A stretch of 64,000 bases of DNA, from assembly GCF_020736845.1 (NCBI RefSeq), contig NZ_JAFFQR010000029.1:1-64000 (forward strand). The letters are read 5' to 3'. The DNA comes from Paenibacillus farraposensis. GTDB taxonomy: Bacteria; Bacillota; Bacilli; Paenibacillales; Paenibacillaceae. Positions 52,486 to 61,777 of this stretch are shown in pieces. The notes beneath the pieces were generated by a model. The model was not told the origin of the DNA. It worked only from the letters and a program-made list of their open reading frames with translations, and made no database searches. Within the stretch, counting starts at the first letter, position 1; every line of letters begins with the position of its first letter. A program made the position numbers and the translations under genes.

Positions 52486-53274
52486 ATGATATTGGATGAG
52501 TTGGAGTTATCCTGGAAAGGGAAGGAAAGCCTAGCTGGTAAAGTAGCTTTGGTAACAGGCGCAAGCAGCGGCATTGGGGCATCGATTGCAAGAAAACTGG
52601 CAAAGCGAGGCGCATATGTAGCTGTATTGGCACGCCGTCAGGAGCGATTGGACGAATTGATTCGCGACTTGCACCAAGAGGAATTGTACGAGGTCATGGC
52701 AATACCTGCCGATATCCAAAAAGCTGAAGATGTACAGCAGGCGGTCCATGCCATTCTTGAACACTGGGGGCGGCTTGACATTATTGTTGCCAATGCCGGC
52801 TTCGGGTATCGAAGCCCACTGGCAGAAGTGGATCTGGAACGATGGGAGGAGCTTTACAAGACGAATGTGCACGGTCTTGTCCTGACACTGAAGTATGGGC
52901 TTCAGCCAATGAGGGAACAGGCCAAGGGGGATGTTGTCATTGTCTCCTCTATTGCAGCGAAGGAAGTGGTTGCCGGAGGAGGACTATACAGCGCTACCAA
53001 GTACGGCGTTAGCGCCATAGCCTCCGCGTTGCGTTTGGAGACCAGTACGCAAGGAATTCGTGTAACTGCGATTCACCCCGGGGCGGTGGCGACGGAATTT
53101 TCGCAGGTGGCTGGATATCCCGAGCAGGAGATTCGGGCGTTTGCTTCGAGCGTTTTACCGCTGCATCCCGATGATGTTGCAGAAGCTGCCCTTTATGCAC
53201 TGGAGCAGCCGGAGCATGTCAACATTCCGGAGTTGACCATTATGCCTTCGAGACAGGTCCAACGGTTCAAATAG
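52486..53274 (+). CDS. Short-chain dehydrogenase/reductase (SDR)
   Basis: This 262-residue classic SDR uses NADP(H). The cofactor motif is VTGASSGIG near residue 24, NAG is in IIVANAGFGY, and the catalytic Ser-Tyr-Lys appear in IVSSIAAKE and YSATKYGVS. Arg residues after the second strand (VLARRQERL) favour NADP. It is the third gene of the operon with the MDR enzyme and the propeller protein, and GGGAGGGTTTAAC is its ribosome binding site. A terminator follows. Confidence 0.9.
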   Translation: MILDELELSWKGKESLAGKVALVTGASSGIGASIARKLAKRGAYVAVLARRQERLDELIRDLHQEELYEVMAIPADIQKAEDVQQAVHAILEHWGRLDIIVANAGFGYRSPLAEVDLERWEELYKTNVHGLVLTLKYGLQPMREQAKGDVVIVSSIAAKEVVAGGGLYSATKYGVSAIASALRLETSTQGIRVTAIHPGAVATEFSQVAGYPEQEIRAFASSVLPLHPDDVAEAALYALEQPEHVNIPELTIMPSRQVQRFK

Positions 53275-53346
53275 AGCGGTATCAAGTGTGTTTGGGCAAC
53301 TAAAGAACAACTATCCATAACCTGCTCAAATAGGCGATCATAATCC

Positions 53347-53397
53347 AAAAAGCACGAGTTATAGGGGGAAATAACCCTTGAACTCGCGCTTTTTTTA
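53347..53397 (+). terminator. Terminator of the three-gene oxidoreductase operon
   Basis: AAAGCACGAGTT pairs with AACTCGCGCTTT across a 20-base region that is itself part-paired (AGGG/CCCT), followed by a T run. Confidence 0.85.
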
Positions 53398-53429
53398 CGC
53401 TAATGACGAAGGAGTCATCATGAGTATAG

Positions 53430-54521
53430 CTATAGCGTGATAACATACAGTCCTAGCGGCATGCTGGCACTGCCGGCAACCATAAAGCTGAGGGCATAGC
53501 TGGACTTGCCCGGCGGAACGCTGATGTCAGCCAATCTGCATACCTTGGTATTATCTTTCAGCAGCGGGATACCGTATACAAGATTGTCTATGCGTACAGC
53601 CCCGGCGAACGCACCCCCACGCGGATTCGCATAAATCCGGACGGTTCGTGCCTTGTCACTGTCATTGACGATGGGAATGGTCGCGTTGTATATAGTGCCG
53701 AATTGTCCGCGATTATCAAGTGCAGGGCCCAGCTCGCTGCGTGCCCCGGTAAACAGCAGATCGGCAGGAGTCCCGCCGTCCAGTTTTTTGGTGGCACATG
53801 CCCGATAATTGGCGATTTGCCCTACGACATATGCTGGCATCCGCGCATTCGTCTCCGAAAAAGACCACACCCCCCGTGGATGCGCCTGCGGTGGAGGTAC
53901 GGGCGGAAGCGCGTCTGTATGAATCTGGCGCAGATCGCTCTGCGTGTCCTTGCTGACTACGGTTCGAATGACGTAGTCCAGCGTACCGTGGCCTTCGGCA
54001 TACTCCACCGTAAAATCATAGGTGAATCCGGCCAGCGATCCTTCCGGCAGCTCGAATTCCTCCAGCAGGGCGGTGCCTCTGTCGAATTTATGATGGTCAA
54101 CAGGCTTGAGCCGTTTCATCTTCCCGGCCAAACAACTTTTGGCAATGGATTGCCCGACATCTATAATCCAGTTGCCATCCTCAGGCGCAATCTCAAGAGC
54201 ACGTTCTATATGACGTACCTCCAGTGCAGCATCACTTTTGTTCTCTACCGTAATGCCCAGTTTGACAGTGCTTCCGATTTTGTTGTAATGCCAGCCGAAA
54301 ATACGATGCTTGACGGTCCGGGTTTTGTTTCGAACCGCATCATGCCACAGGGTGGCTTGCTCGGTAGGTACAGTCGCATGGGTAAGTGTCTCCGGGTTAT
54401 CGCTGAGCATCAGGCGGCGGATTCCCCCTTCGGTGGCTGATTCTACATCCACATGGATATTTGGCGGGATTACGGCAGACTCTACAATTAGATCCCTGGG
54501 CTTCCTGGACCGATGGTTCAC
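53430..54521 (-). CDS. Unrecognised 363-residue beta-rich protein
   Basis: I do not recognise this protein. No signal peptide or membrane segment is visible. It appears to have two domains: residues 1-215, including TRTVKHRIFGWHYNKIGSTV and VKLGITVENKSDAALEVRHI, and residues 235-363, including AYVVGQIANYRACATKKLDG, TGARSELGPALDNRGQF and RTVRIYANPRGGAFAGAV, with alternating hydrophobic strands as in beta sandwiches. Between them is a Pro-rich hinge (PPVPPPQAHPRG). GGAGGAATTC precedes the ATG. It lies alone between a terminator and the GH13 gene on the opposite strand. Confidence 0.6.
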   Translation of the reverse strand: MNHRSRKPRDLIVESAVIPPNIHVDVESATEGGIRRLMLSDNPETLTHATVPTEQATLWHDAVRNKTRTVKHRIFGWHYNKIGSTVKLGITVENKSDAALEVRHIERALEIAPEDGNWIIDVGQSIAKSCLAGKMKRLKPVDHHKFDRGTALLEEFELPEGSLAGFTYDFTVEYAEGHGTLDYVIRTVVSKDTQSDLRQIHTDALPPVPPPQAHPRGVWSFSETNARMPAYVVGQIANYRACATKKLDGGTPADLLFTGARSELGPALDNRGQFGTIYNATIPIVNDSDKARTVRIYANPRGGAFAGAVRIDNLVYGIPLLKDNTKVCRLADISVPPGKSSYALSFMVAGSASMPLGLYVITL

Positions 54522-54670
54522 ATGAATTCCTCCTTTGATTTAGGAATGGCGCTCACTTCTCGTTCATATATATGGGGTGGTTTAATTCCTCTAAACAACC
54601 ATTCGCGTGGTATTGCATATATGTTAACAGCATAAGCTATGGGAGTACAGAGAAGCTACAGGAGGGAAAC

Positions 54671-56371
54671 ATGCTTAAAAAGATATGGTGGAAGGAAGCT
54701 GTGGTGTATCAGATATACCCCATCAGCTTTCAGGACTCTGATAGAGACGGAAAAGGAGATTTGTGCGGTATCCTGTCCAGGCTGGATTATCTGTGTGAGC
54801 TGGGTATTGATGTGATCTGGATTTGCCCGGTATACAAGTCGCCCAATCACGATAACGGGTACGATATCAGTGATTATTATGCCATTATGGATGAGTTCGG
54901 TACGATGGATGACTTTGATGAATTGCTGCGCAAGGCACATGAACGAGGGATCAGAATCATGATGGATCTGGTTTTAAACCACACATCGGATGAGCATCCG
55001 TGGTTCACGGAATCACGTTCATCCAAGGATAATCCCAAACGGGATTATTACATATGGCGAGCAGGCAAAAATGGCGGATATCCGAACAATTGGGAATCGT
55101 ATTTTTCCGGTTCTGTGTGGAAATATGACAAGCTAACAGACGAATATTACATGCATTTATATTCGGAGCACCAGCCGGATTTGAACTGGGAAAATGAAGA
55201 GATGGTGGGCGAACTCTATCGCATGGTGGAATGGTGGTTAAAAAAGGGAGTCGATGGCTTTCGTTTTGACGCGATTGCCCATATTGTCAAAGCTGAAGGG
55301 CTGCCGGATGCAGATAATCCCGATAAAAGGGAATGGGTACGGGCCTACCAGTTCTTTTCCAATCTGGAACAGGTGCATGACCTTCTGCGCATGCTGAACG
55401 AAAAACTGCTGATGCGCTATCCCTTAATGACCGTCGGTGAGACCTCCGGTCTGGGTCCGGAACAGGCACTTGATTATGTGGGGGATCAGCGTCATGAACT
55501 GAATATGGTTTTCCAGTTTGAGCATATGTTTATCGATGCTGAAGGTCAAGGGACTGAAAAATGGGACCCCAAGCCGTGGACGCTGGTGGAACTGAAAAAG
55601 ATTATGACCAATTGGCAGACCGTGCTTCATTTGGAAGGCTGGAACGCCAATTATTTGAATAATCATGATCAGCCGCGTGCTGTGTCCCGTTTTGGGAACG
55701 ACGGGCAATACCGCGTGGAGTCGGCCAAAATGCTGGCAACCTTCACACATATGCTCGAAGGCACACCTTATATTTTCCAGGGTGAGGAAATTGGCATGAC
55801 CAATATCACGTACTCGTCGATTGATGATTACCGGGATGTGGAAACGTTAAATTATTATGAGCAGCAGCGGAAGATAGGCAAGCCGGAGGAAGAGATTATG
55901 GCGGCGATTTGGAAGAAGAGCAGAGATAATGCGCGCACTCCTATGCAGTGGAATGCGGATCATGCAGCCGGTTTTACCGATGGGGACCCGTGGATAAAAA
56001 TAAACGATAACTATACGCACATCAACGTGGAAGCGGAAAGAAGCAACCCTGATTCGATTTTCCACTATTACCGTAAGCTGATTGCTCTGCGCAAACAGCA
56101 TGAGGTCATAGTCTATGGTGAATATAAGCTGCTGCTGCCGCTTGATACGGAGCTGTATGTGTTCACTCGCACGCTGGGACAGGAGTATCTGCTGGTCATT
56201 TTGAATTTCTTCGACCGTAATCCGGTGTTTCACTGGCCTGAGGAAGAGGGCTATCCTGCTGATAAAGCAGAGCTGCTCCTGTCTAACTACGAGCCGGTGC
56301 CAGGCGAGAATGTCCATGATTTGCAGCTGCGTCCTTATGAAGCAAGGGTGTATAAGCTCACCTTAACATAA
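54671..56371 (+). CDS. GH13 alpha-glucosidase (oligo-1,6-glucosidase / trehalose-6-phosphate hydrolase type)
   Basis: This 566-residue cytoplasmic enzyme belongs to glycoside hydrolase family 13, subfamily 31-like. It starts LKKIWWKEAVVYQIYPISFQ, with GYDISDYYAIMDEFGTMDDF after it. Catalytic residues are the nucleophile Asp200 (FRFDAIAHI), the acid Glu257 (VGETSG) and Asp333 (NNHDQPR). The typical ARTPMQWN block is present at about 420. No signal peptide. I chose the ATG at 54671 because AGGAGGGAAAC precedes it; the frame from 54572 adds 33 non-homologous residues. It would split isomalto-oligosaccharides or related sugars. No transporter is adjacent. Confidence 0.92.
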   Translation: MLKKIWWKEAVVYQIYPISFQDSDRDGKGDLCGILSRLDYLCELGIDVIWICPVYKSPNHDNGYDISDYYAIMDEFGTMDDFDELLRKAHERGIRIMMDLVLNHTSDEHPWFTESRSSKDNPKRDYYIWRAGKNGGYPNNWESYFSGSVWKYDKLTDEYYMHLYSEHQPDLNWENEEMVGELYRMVEWWLKKGVDGFRFDAIAHIVKAEGLPDADNPDKREWVRAYQFFSNLEQVHDLLRMLNEKLLMRYPLMTVGETSGLGPEQALDYVGDQRHELNMVFQFEHMFIDAEGQGTEKWDPKPWTLVELKKIMTNWQTVLHLEGWNANYLNNHDQPRAVSRFGNDGQYRVESAKMLATFTHMLEGTPYIFQGEEIGMTNITYSSIDDYRDVETLNYYEQQRKIGKPEEEIMAAIWKKSRDNARTPMQWNADHAAGFTDGDPWIKINDNYTHINVEAERSNPDSIFHYYRKLIALRKQHEVIVYGEYKLLLPLDTELYVFTRTLGQEYLLVILNFFDRNPVFHWPEEEGYPADKAELLLSNYEPVPGENVHDLQLRPYEARVYKLTLT

Positions 56372-56401
56372 GCATCGAATCCGCCTGCGCTCCTTACTCG
56401 C

Positions 56402-56457
56402 AAAAAAAAGCCCGATTCACACGCCCTACTGTAGGCAGGTGTGAATCGGGCTTTTTA
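56402..56457. terminator. Bidirectional intrinsic terminator
   Basis: AAAGCCCGATTCACAC pairs with GTGTGAATCGGGCTTT, with an inner CCTAC/GTAGG pair. A runs and T runs flank it, serving the converging GH13 and deacetylase genes. Confidence 0.9.
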
Positions 56458-56487
56458 CTGTTGAAAACTCGTCTTCTAGAGATGTCG

Positions 56488-57285
56488 CTAGTGGTAATGC
56501 TTAACTTTCAGGTCGTTGAGGCTTTTGAACTCATACCCTTGCTTGCGTGCATCGTCGATGATTGAACCCAAGGCCTCAGCATTGTCCTTGGATACGGAAT
56601 GAAGCAAAATGACTGCTCCAGGATGAAGCTGAGACATGACTTGGCGATAGGCGTAGTCTGTTCCCTGCTGGATATTTGGATCCCAGTCCTTGTAAGCCAC
56701 AGACCAGAATACACTCGTATATCCTGCTTCCCGGCAGGAGGCTAATGCTTTTTCGCTAAAAATGCCGCGAGGCGGCCGGACATATTTCATTTCTTTTTGG
56801 CCGGTTAGCTCTGCGGATGCCTTGAGTACCCGATCCAGCTCGGACCGGATTTCTGCTGAAGAAATGGTACTCATGTCAGGGTGGCTCCACGAGTGGTTCC
56901 CGATAATATGGCCCTCACTAGCCATACGGCGCATTAAAGCTGGCTGGTCTTTCACAAAATGCCCGGTTACGAAGAAGGTAGCGGGCACTTTTTTTGCCTT
57001 TAGGACATCCAGCACTTTGGACGTATATCCATTCTCATAGCCGTTGTCAAAAGTGAGGAATAATTCTTTCTTCTTAGTATCCCCCAGAAAAATGCCGCCC
57101 TGTCTTTCAATCAGGTGCATAAAGCCCTCTTGCGCGATCGAAGGCAGCTCGCCTCCCTTGCTTTTTTTAAACCCAAAATGATAAGGCTGTTCGTCAATCG
57201 TTGGAGCGGCTAGCATGGGCTCACCCGTAACTGCTAACATCCCCATAACTGCAACACATAGCCACAGGGCAATGATTCGTTTCAT
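56488..57285 (-). CDS. pdaA: Secreted polysaccharide deacetylase, PdaA-like
   Basis: This 265-residue protein has a signal peptide (RIIALWLCVAVMGMLAVTG) and an NodB-type deacetylase domain. Motif 1 is ELFLTFDNGYENGYT with Asp for metal and base, motif 2 is GNHSWSHPDMS (His-Ser-x-x-His type). The leading YHFGFKKSKGGELPSI is characteristic of the spore-cortex delta-lactam enzyme PdaA, which removes acetyl groups from muramic acid residues. I chose the ATG at 57285 with GGAGGAAATGAC upstream; the frame to 57492 adds residues without similarity. Asp in LTFDNGYE replaces the usual second Asp of TFDDG, as in PdaA. Confidence 0.9.
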   Translation of the reverse strand: MKRIIALWLCVAVMGMLAVTGEPMLAAPTIDEQPYHFGFKKSKGGELPSIAQEGFMHLIERQGGIFLGDTKKKELFLTFDNGYENGYTSKVLDVLKAKKVPATFFVTGHFVKDQPALMRRMASEGHIIGNHSWSHPDMSTISSAEIRSELDRVLKASAELTGQKEMKYVRPPRGIFSEKALASCREAGYTSVFWSVAYKDWDPNIQQGTDYAYRQVMSQLHPGAVILLHSVSKDNAEALGSIIDDARKQGYEFKSLNDLKVKHYH

Positions 57286-57558
57286 GTCATTTCCTCCGCT
57301 TTTCGTCCCATCTGGGGAAGGTGTGTATGCTTCGGCATATCCCCTAGAATCTGCAATACCACGTCTATTTATGCAAAAAGGGTCGCTATTCGAGCTTCGC
57401 CAGCCTGCTGGAAAATGAGCTCGGGATAATATGCAATTGGGAGAATCATTGAAACTGATGTCAGACAATCTGCGTCTGTTCAGACTGGACAAGGCGGCAA
57501 CCTGATTTCTATCAATGCTCCTGAGCCGGTCTTATGCAAAAGTCTCATCATTAACGCA
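57286..57558. other. Intergenic region, no gene recognised
   Basis: Short ORFs only. A plus-strand 24-codon frame at about 57430 lacks a good ribosome binding site. It probably holds the promoter of the deacetylase gene on the minus strand. Confidence 0.35.
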
Positions 57559-57604
57559 CAAAGACCACCAGAATGGACAGCTTTCCTGCTCCTGGTGGTC
57601 TTAC
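57559..57604 (-). terminator. Terminator of the neopullulanase-type gene
   Basis: On the minus strand AAGACCACCAGG pairs with CTGGTGGTCTTT across an 18-base loop. Confidence 0.8.
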
Positions 57605-57661
57605 TTTGTTATGACCGTGCTCGTACAATATTCCTGCCAGTATGTACCTGCACAGGCTTTT

Positions 57662-59464
57662 TTATGCCTTACTTTCGGCTGTGCCCTTCCCCTTTTGCGC
57701 AGGCTTCATGGACCCGGCAGGTGCTGTCTTCAGCACAGCGTAGCCGTAGGGTGAAAGCCTGGCATGCAAGCCCTCCGGTCCAGTGGACCACTGGCTTTCG
57801 CCAAAGGCCAATTGCCATTCCTGCTCGGGAATGTCCAGCTCAAAAACGTGCTCCTCACCGGAACGGTTGAGCAGAACAAGCAGCACTTCCTCCTCGCTGC
57901 GGCGCTCGTAGGCAAGGGATGAGCCTTCTGGCCGTGCCTCCAGAAACGTAAGGCTTCCCTTACCGCGGAAGGCCGAATGCGCCTTGCGAAGCGCAATCAG
58001 TTCGCGATAAAAGTCGAATAGCTCATGATCCTGCTTGTTGGTGTCCCACTCCATGCACTTGCGGCAGCCTGGGTCGGCTTCTCCATCCAGGCCGATCTCA
58101 TCACCGTAGTAAATGCAGGGCGCGCCCATGTACGTGAATTGGAACATAGCGGCCAGCTGCATCAGCCGCTTATCACCCCCGCACAGCGTCAGCAGGCGCG
58201 GCGTATCGTGGCTGTCCAGCAGGTTGAAGGCCACTTCGGATGCCTGCTGCGGATAGCGGGCCAGCTGTTGCCCGATGGCAAAGGCAAAGCTTTGGGCATC
58301 AGTCACTTTTTTGACGAAAAAATCATTCACCGCATAGGTGAACGGATAATTCATCGTCGCGTCGAACTGGTCACCCTGAAGCCATTCTGACGATTCATTC
58401 CACATTTCGCCCAAAATATACGCATCCGGATTGGCCTGTTTGACCGTCGTACGGAATTCTCGCCAGAAGGCGTGATCCACTTCGTCAGCCACATCGAGCC
58501 GCCAGCCATCAATGCCGATCTCCTCGATCCAATACTTTGCCACCCCCAACAGGTACTTTTTGACCTCGGGATATTCGGTGTTCAGCTTGGGCATCATCGG
58601 CTCCAGGCCGAATGTATCGTAGGTTGGTGTGCCGTTGACCACTTCGAGCGGGAAGCTATGTACATGGAACCAGTCCTTGTAGGGTGAGGCTTCGCCTTTT
58701 TCCAGCACGTCAACGAATGGCTTGAAGGTACGCCCTGAATGGTTGAACACCGCATCGAGCAGTACCCGGATTCCCCGGTCGTGGCAGGCGTTCACCAGTT
58801 TTTTTAATATCTCCTTGTCTCCGAAATACGGGTCCACCTCCATATAATCCTCGGTATCATATTTGTGATTTGTTGTCGCCTTGAAGACAGGGTTCAAATA
58901 CAGTGCGTTAATCCCCAGTTTGCTCAGGTAATCCAGATGATCCAGAATACCCTGCAGATCGCCACCGAAAAAATTGTCTTTTTGCGGCGTGCCGCCCCAT
59001 GCCTCGGCATCGTTCGGGCTAATGGAAGGGTCTCCGTTGGCAAACCGTTCAGGGAAAATCTGATAAAATACGGCATCTTTTACCCATGCGGGAGGCTTCA
59101 AAATATCTATCGGATTCAAGAATGGGTATTGGAACAGATTATCTGCATTTTCAGGCTCCTGGGTCGTAAAATCATTCTCATGCATCCACAGGCGTTCCTC
59201 GCCATCTTCCAGCAAAAATCCGTATTTTAACCGGCGATGAGTCGGTTTGACAATGCATTCATAGTAATCAAACCGTCCGTCCGTGGCAAACTTGGACATC
59301 GGAACAAGCTGCCGGGTACGGTCCCAGTCGTATTTGTCTACGGTTAGAGCGTGAACGGCAGTCAGGTCATTTTTCTTGGTGCGAAGCCGCAAAAATATCG
59401 TTTCATGATCATAACCAAAAGCCCAATTCCGTTTCGGGTGATGGTATATCGCTTCCAGTAGCAT
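57662..59464 (-). CDS. Neopullulanase / cyclomaltodextrinase-type GH13 enzyme
   Basis: This 600-residue cytoplasmic enzyme belongs to GH13 subfamily 20. It has the N-terminal domain of this group (residues 1-120: LEAIYHHPKRNWAFGYDHET), then the barrel starting WVKDAVFYQIFPERFANGDP. Catalytic residues are Asp324 (WRLDVADEV), Glu353 (LGEMWNE) and Asp420 (LLDSHDTPR). The C-terminal domain ends AVLKTAPAGSMKPAQKGKG. I chose the ATG at 59464 because AAAAAGGAGGCTATTCC precedes it; the longer frame runs through the divergent promoter. It would cleave cyclodextrins, pullulan or maltodextrins. Neighbouring GH13 gene 54671-56371 could act on its products. Confidence 0.92.
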   Translation of the reverse strand: MLLEAIYHHPKRNWAFGYDHETIFLRLRTKKNDLTAVHALTVDKYDWDRTRQLVPMSKFATDGRFDYYECIVKPTHRRLKYGFLLEDGEERLWMHENDFTTQEPENADNLFQYPFLNPIDILKPPAWVKDAVFYQIFPERFANGDPSISPNDAEAWGGTPQKDNFFGGDLQGILDHLDYLSKLGINALYLNPVFKATTNHKYDTEDYMEVDPYFGDKEILKKLVNACHDRGIRVLLDAVFNHSGRTFKPFVDVLEKGEASPYKDWFHVHSFPLEVVNGTPTYDTFGLEPMMPKLNTEYPEVKKYLLGVAKYWIEEIGIDGWRLDVADEVDHAFWREFRTTVKQANPDAYILGEMWNESSEWLQGDQFDATMNYPFTYAVNDFFVKKVTDAQSFAFAIGQQLARYPQQASEVAFNLLDSHDTPRLLTLCGGDKRLMQLAAMFQFTYMGAPCIYYGDEIGLDGEADPGCRKCMEWDTNKQDHELFDFYRELIALRKAHSAFRGKGSLTFLEARPEGSSLAYERRSEEEVLLVLLNRSGEEHVFELDIPEQEWQLAFGESQWSTGPEGLHARLSPYGYAVLKTAPAGSMKPAQKGKGTAESKA

Positions 59465-59545
59465 GGAATAGCCTCCTTTTTGGCGAGTAAATAAATTTGA
59501 AATCGGATCGCGTATGTCGTATAAGGTAGTTATTAACCTTTTTGG

Positions 59546-59573
59546 TTGGGTTATGTACCATACATGATATAAT
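59546..59573 (+). promoter_or_regulatory. Putative sigma-A promoter of the two-component system
   Basis: TTGGGT (59546-59551) and TATAAT (59568-59573) are 16 bases apart, 41 bases before the response-regulator start. Confidence 0.5.
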
Positions 59574-59613
59574 GCCCATTCCATAAAAGAAAAACGATAA
59601 GCAGGTGTCAGAT

Positions 59614-60288
59614 ATGAAAACCAATGTACTCTACATTGAAGATGATCAGGATATCGGTGTCTGGACGCATCAGTACCTGGAAGAACACAATTACGCTGTG
59701 AAGTGGCTGCGCAGCGGGGAGAAGGCGATGGAAGCAGCACGTTCGTGCCAATTAGTGATTTTGGATGTGATGCTTCCCGGTCTGGATGGTTTCACCATTG
59801 GAAAACGGCTCAAAAAAGAATGCCCCGAACTTCCGATTCTTATGCTGTCAGCGCGTACCTCCATTGACGATAAGCTGCAAGGGCTGGATTTTGCCGACGA
59901 TTATGTGACAAAGCCTTTTCACCCGGATGAGCTTATTGCGCGGATGGAGATTTTGCTGCGCCGATCGGGAGCTGTACCCGAGGAATCCTTACAGCTGGGG
60001 CATCTCTCCGTGTTTTCTCCGGATAACCGGATTATGAACCGTGATACCGGGGAAGAGATTACGTTAACAGGCAAGCAATATCATATTTTTGCTTATTTGC
60101 TGCGGCATTTGGGCCAGATTATGACGAAGGAGCAAATGTATGAGGCGGTATGGGGAGATCCGTATATTGACGGAGACAAAACCCTGATGGTCCATATTCG
60201 GCATCTGCGCGAGAAGCTGGAGCTTGATCCTGCGAATCCCCGAATCATAGAGACAATCCGTGGTGTAGGCTATCGGGTGAAGGCATAA
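59614..60288 (+). CDS. OmpR-family response regulator
   Basis: This 224-residue regulator has a receiver domain (residues 1-118) with acidic pair IEDDQD, phospho-acceptor Asp51 (LVILDVMLPGLDG) and VTKPF Lys. The winged-helix DNA-binding domain covers 125-224 (TGEEITLTGKQYHIFAYLLR, YIDGDKTLMVHIRHLREKLE, TIRGVGYRVK). I chose the ATG at 59614, six bases after AGGTG; GTG at 59605 would overlap the ribosome binding site. An oddity: the segment usually reading LDxGADDY is GLDFADDYV, one residue short near alpha-4/beta-5. The histidine kinase overlaps its stop by one base (TAATG). Confidence 0.92.
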   Translation: MKTNVLYIEDDQDIGVWTHQYLEEHNYAVKWLRSGEKAMEAARSCQLVILDVMLPGLDGFTIGKRLKKECPELPILMLSARTSIDDKLQGLDFADDYVTKPFHPDELIARMEILLRRSGAVPEESLQLGHLSVFSPDNRIMNRDTGEEITLTGKQYHIFAYLLRHLGQIMTKEQMYEAVWGDPYIDGDKTLMVHIRHLREKLELDPANPRIIETIRGVGYRVKA

Positions 60289-61718
60289 TGAACGCGCTGC
60301 GTAAAGGTTGGAATAGGCTGCACCGTAGCCCGAGGCCTGGTCAGGGATGGAGATTTCGCAGTTCATTGTTGTTCCGCTATCTGCTCATTATTGTGGTTGC
60401 CATGCTGCTGTTGCCTATTGTGTTGCCTGCTACGGTAGTTTTCTATAGTCTGTTGATTAAATGGGAATCGGATCTTAAGCCTAAAAATCCACATTACCCC
60501 TCCAGCAGCTTTACTATAAATAGCTGGCATCGCGAAGCCATTGCTTTGAAAGGGGCAGCACCAGAGCAAATATCAGCCCGCCTGCGCCAAATACAGCGAG
60601 ACACGTTCCCGGATTCACAAATATTCTGGGTGAATGCAGCCGGGAGAACAAGGCTGGAACTACCCGCACAACCGGATGTCCCGAAACAATGGAGCGCATC
60701 GCAGGCGATAGCTTTTATGAAGCAAGTAAGCGATGAGGGACCGCTTACGATCGTGGCCTTTATTGGCGGCGGCAAAGACGATATGAACCAGGGCTATATG
60801 GTATTAAAAGTGCCCCGTTCCTTTTTTGAGCAGCCGAATACGAATATCAGCATGTTGCTATACAACCTCTTTTTTATTGTATTGGTGCTGGCCGGTTTTA
60901 TATTCGTGTCTCTTCTATTCTTTGTAGGTATCCGGCGCAGGCTGGTACGGCTCCAGGCGGCCATGTCGCAGCGGGGCGAGGATGGGCTGCCTATTCTTGT
61001 GACCACCGGACGGCCGGATGAAATCGGCAAGCTGGAGGAAGCGTTCAATCAGATGGTTGAGCAGTTGGCAGAGAGCCGGGGACGTGAGCGTCAGGAGGAA
61101 GAACTGCGCAAAAGGCTGGTTGCCGATCTGTCACACGATATTCGGACGCCGCTTACGGTTGTGCGCAGCCATTTGTACACACTGGATGCGGAAAATCTGA
61201 GTGTCAGAGCAAGGCAGTCCATTACGTTAATGGAAAACAAGCTGAAAGACCTCGGCAGTCTGATCGACAATCTGCTCATCTATAATTTACTGTCCAGTGG
61301 CAAATACACATTGAATAATGAACCGCGCGATATCCTGCGGCTGGTGCGGGAGTGCGCGGCCAGTTGGTATCCCGTATGGGAGAAGGAAGGCTTTGAAGTA
61401 GATATCGACCTGCCTGAGCATAGTATCGTATGGAAGGTCGATGAGCAGGGCTTCCGCCGCTTGCTGGATAATATTTTCCAAAATGTAGTTCGCCACGCCG
61501 CTTCAGGCCGCTATATTGGTATTCATATACAGGAGCATCACGGGAAATCGTCATTAGTTATTGCAGATAAGGGGCCTGGCATGGAGTGGCAGTCCAGTGA
61601 AAAGGGGACCGGCATTGGGCTGGCGATTACGGAATTGCTGGCTCGGGAAATGAATCTGAAGAGGGATATTGTCAGTTCTTCTGCTGGCACACAAATCCGT
61701 TTTTTAAACAAAACTTAA
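60288..61718 (+). CDS. Sensor histidine kinase (HisKA type)
   Basis: This 476-residue kinase has an N-terminal membrane helix (about residues 27-52), an extracellular region of roughly 140 residues, and a second helix (about 188-213). HAMP follows, then the phospho-acceptor His283 in LSHDIRTPLTV and an ATPase domain with N box LLDNIFQNVVRHA and G boxes DKGPGME and GTGIGLAITELLA. The gene overlaps the regulator by one base. It sits directly before an ABC exporter, as do many antibiotic-sensing kinases. The extracellular domain is larger than in intramembrane BceS-type sensors. Confidence 0.92.
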   Translation: MNALRKGWNRLHRSPRPGQGWRFRSSLLFRYLLIIVVAMLLLPIVLPATVVFYSLLIKWESDLKPKNPHYPSSSFTINSWHREAIALKGAAPEQISARLRQIQRDTFPDSQIFWVNAAGRTRLELPAQPDVPKQWSASQAIAFMKQVSDEGPLTIVAFIGGGKDDMNQGYMVLKVPRSFFEQPNTNISMLLYNLFFIVLVLAGFIFVSLLFFVGIRRRLVRLQAAMSQRGEDGLPILVTTGRPDEIGKLEEAFNQMVEQLAESRGRERQEEELRKRLVADLSHDIRTPLTVVRSHLYTLDAENLSVRARQSITLMENKLKDLGSLIDNLLIYNLLSSGKYTLNNEPRDILRLVRECAASWYPVWEKEGFEVDIDLPEHSIVWKVDEQGFRRLLDNIFQNVVRHAASGRYIGIHIQEHHGKSSLVIADKGPGMEWQSSEKGTGIGLAITELLAREMNLKRDIVSSSAGTQIRFLNKT

Positions 61719-61743
61719 ACAAAGGATTCCCTCAGCTTTAAAC
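61704..61743 (+). promoter_or_regulatory. Phased TTAAAC direct repeats before the ABC genes
   Basis: TTAAAC occurs at 61704-61709, 61715-61720 and 61738-61743, spaced 11 and 23 bases apart, roughly one and two helical turns. It is followed ten bases later by TACGAT (61753-61758), a possible -10 box with no good -35. This is the layout of an OmpR-type regulator activating its target promoter. The first two repeats overlap the end of the kinase gene. Confidence 0.55.
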
Positions 61744-61777
61744 TTGGTACGCTACGATAGGTATCGAGGTGAGGAAC

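Noticed and set aside
57430..57510. 24-codon plus-strand frame between the deacetylase and neopullulanase genes
   Set aside because: Weak ribosome binding site and no conservation evidence; probably chance.
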